Below, one piece after another: positions 63,891 to 64,000 of a stretch of 64,000 nt of DNA. The number at the start of each line of letters is the position of its first letter. Position 1 is the first letter of the stretch. A program made the translations under genes and the position numbers. Origin of the DNA: Phytophthora colocasiae (taxonomy: Eukaryota; Oomycota; Peronosporomycetes; Peronosporales; Peronosporaceae); assembly GCA_018806915.1 (NCBI GenBank), contig JAGKQI010000099.1:1380302-1444301 (forward strand). The letters are read 5' to 3'. The notes beneath the pieces are model-generated. The model was given only the letters and a program-made list of their open reading frames with translations, was not told the origin of the DNA and searched no databases.

Positions 63891-64000
63891 CGCATGATCT
63901 GCACCTGAAGTGCAGTCTCAGTTCACTTACTAGATTTATCCCAACATCACGTTTTCAGCGACGGTCAAGACATTCTCACGACATCGAACCAATCTTGGCT

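Noticed and set aside
1..64000. tRNA, rRNA or other structural RNA genes
   Set aside because: No cloverleaf with the expected A- and B-box spacing and no rRNA-like sequence was noticed by eye; a covariance-model scan was not possible.

Overview
The window looks like a repeat-rich, effector-bearing part of an oomycete nuclear genome, most like Phytophthora. The evidence is chromodomain Ty3/Gypsy retrotransposons nested in one another, two Crinkler (CRN) effector genes with the LFLAK header motif, short GT-AG introns of 63 and 77 nt, a hAT transposon with an 8-bp target duplication, and degenerate host genes. All family calls come from reading motifs; nothing was searched against a database.

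Region 1 (1-44.5 kb) is a stack of LTR retrotransposons. At least four ordinary Gypsy copies are present: Gypsy-0 (gag-protease, minus, 1-1334), Gypsy-A (pol, minus, 14.3-19.5 kb), Gypsy-B (plus, about 19.5-27.1 kb) and Gypsy-C (minus, 27.1-28.87 kb plus 42.36-44.5 kb). Two copies of a different, large, GATC-saturated element cut into them. E1 (1339-14197) sits between 4-bp CTAC duplications in the Gypsy-0 leader, and its 3' LTR is itself split by a 1.69-kb solo-LTR-like insert. E2 (28873-42360) splits Gypsy-C. E1/E2 have LTRs of about 1.3-1.5 kb with TGTGGTG/CACCACA ends, gag with three zinc knuckles, protease, reverse transcriptase, a Ty3-type RNase H plus a second archaeal-type RNase H, integrase and a chromodomain. 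E2 also carries, between integrase and 3' LTR on the opposite strand, a long coiled-coil/proline-rich gene with a canonical 63-nt intron that joins two long reading frames in phase. Comparable antisense frames occur at the 3' ends of Gypsy-A and Gypsy-B, so a reverse-strand accessory gene recurs in this retroelement community. It is the strongest candidate here for an under-described system.

Region 2 (44.5-64 kb) holds host-type genes, almost all broken: a bacterial-type (family I.5-like) lipase (+), a TMEM184/OST-alpha-type membrane protein split by a hAT element, CRN copy 1 (-), a lipase tail (-), an unrecognised piece with a 20-nt G run, a second lipase (-), CRN copy 2 (-), guanine deaminase (+) and a large vWA/GTPase-like gene (-). 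The two CRN copies are alike from start to stop, but their flanks differ. Single-base losses, often in homopolymers, are frequent from about 49 kb onward. Assembly indels and true pseudogenisation cannot be separated from the sequence alone.
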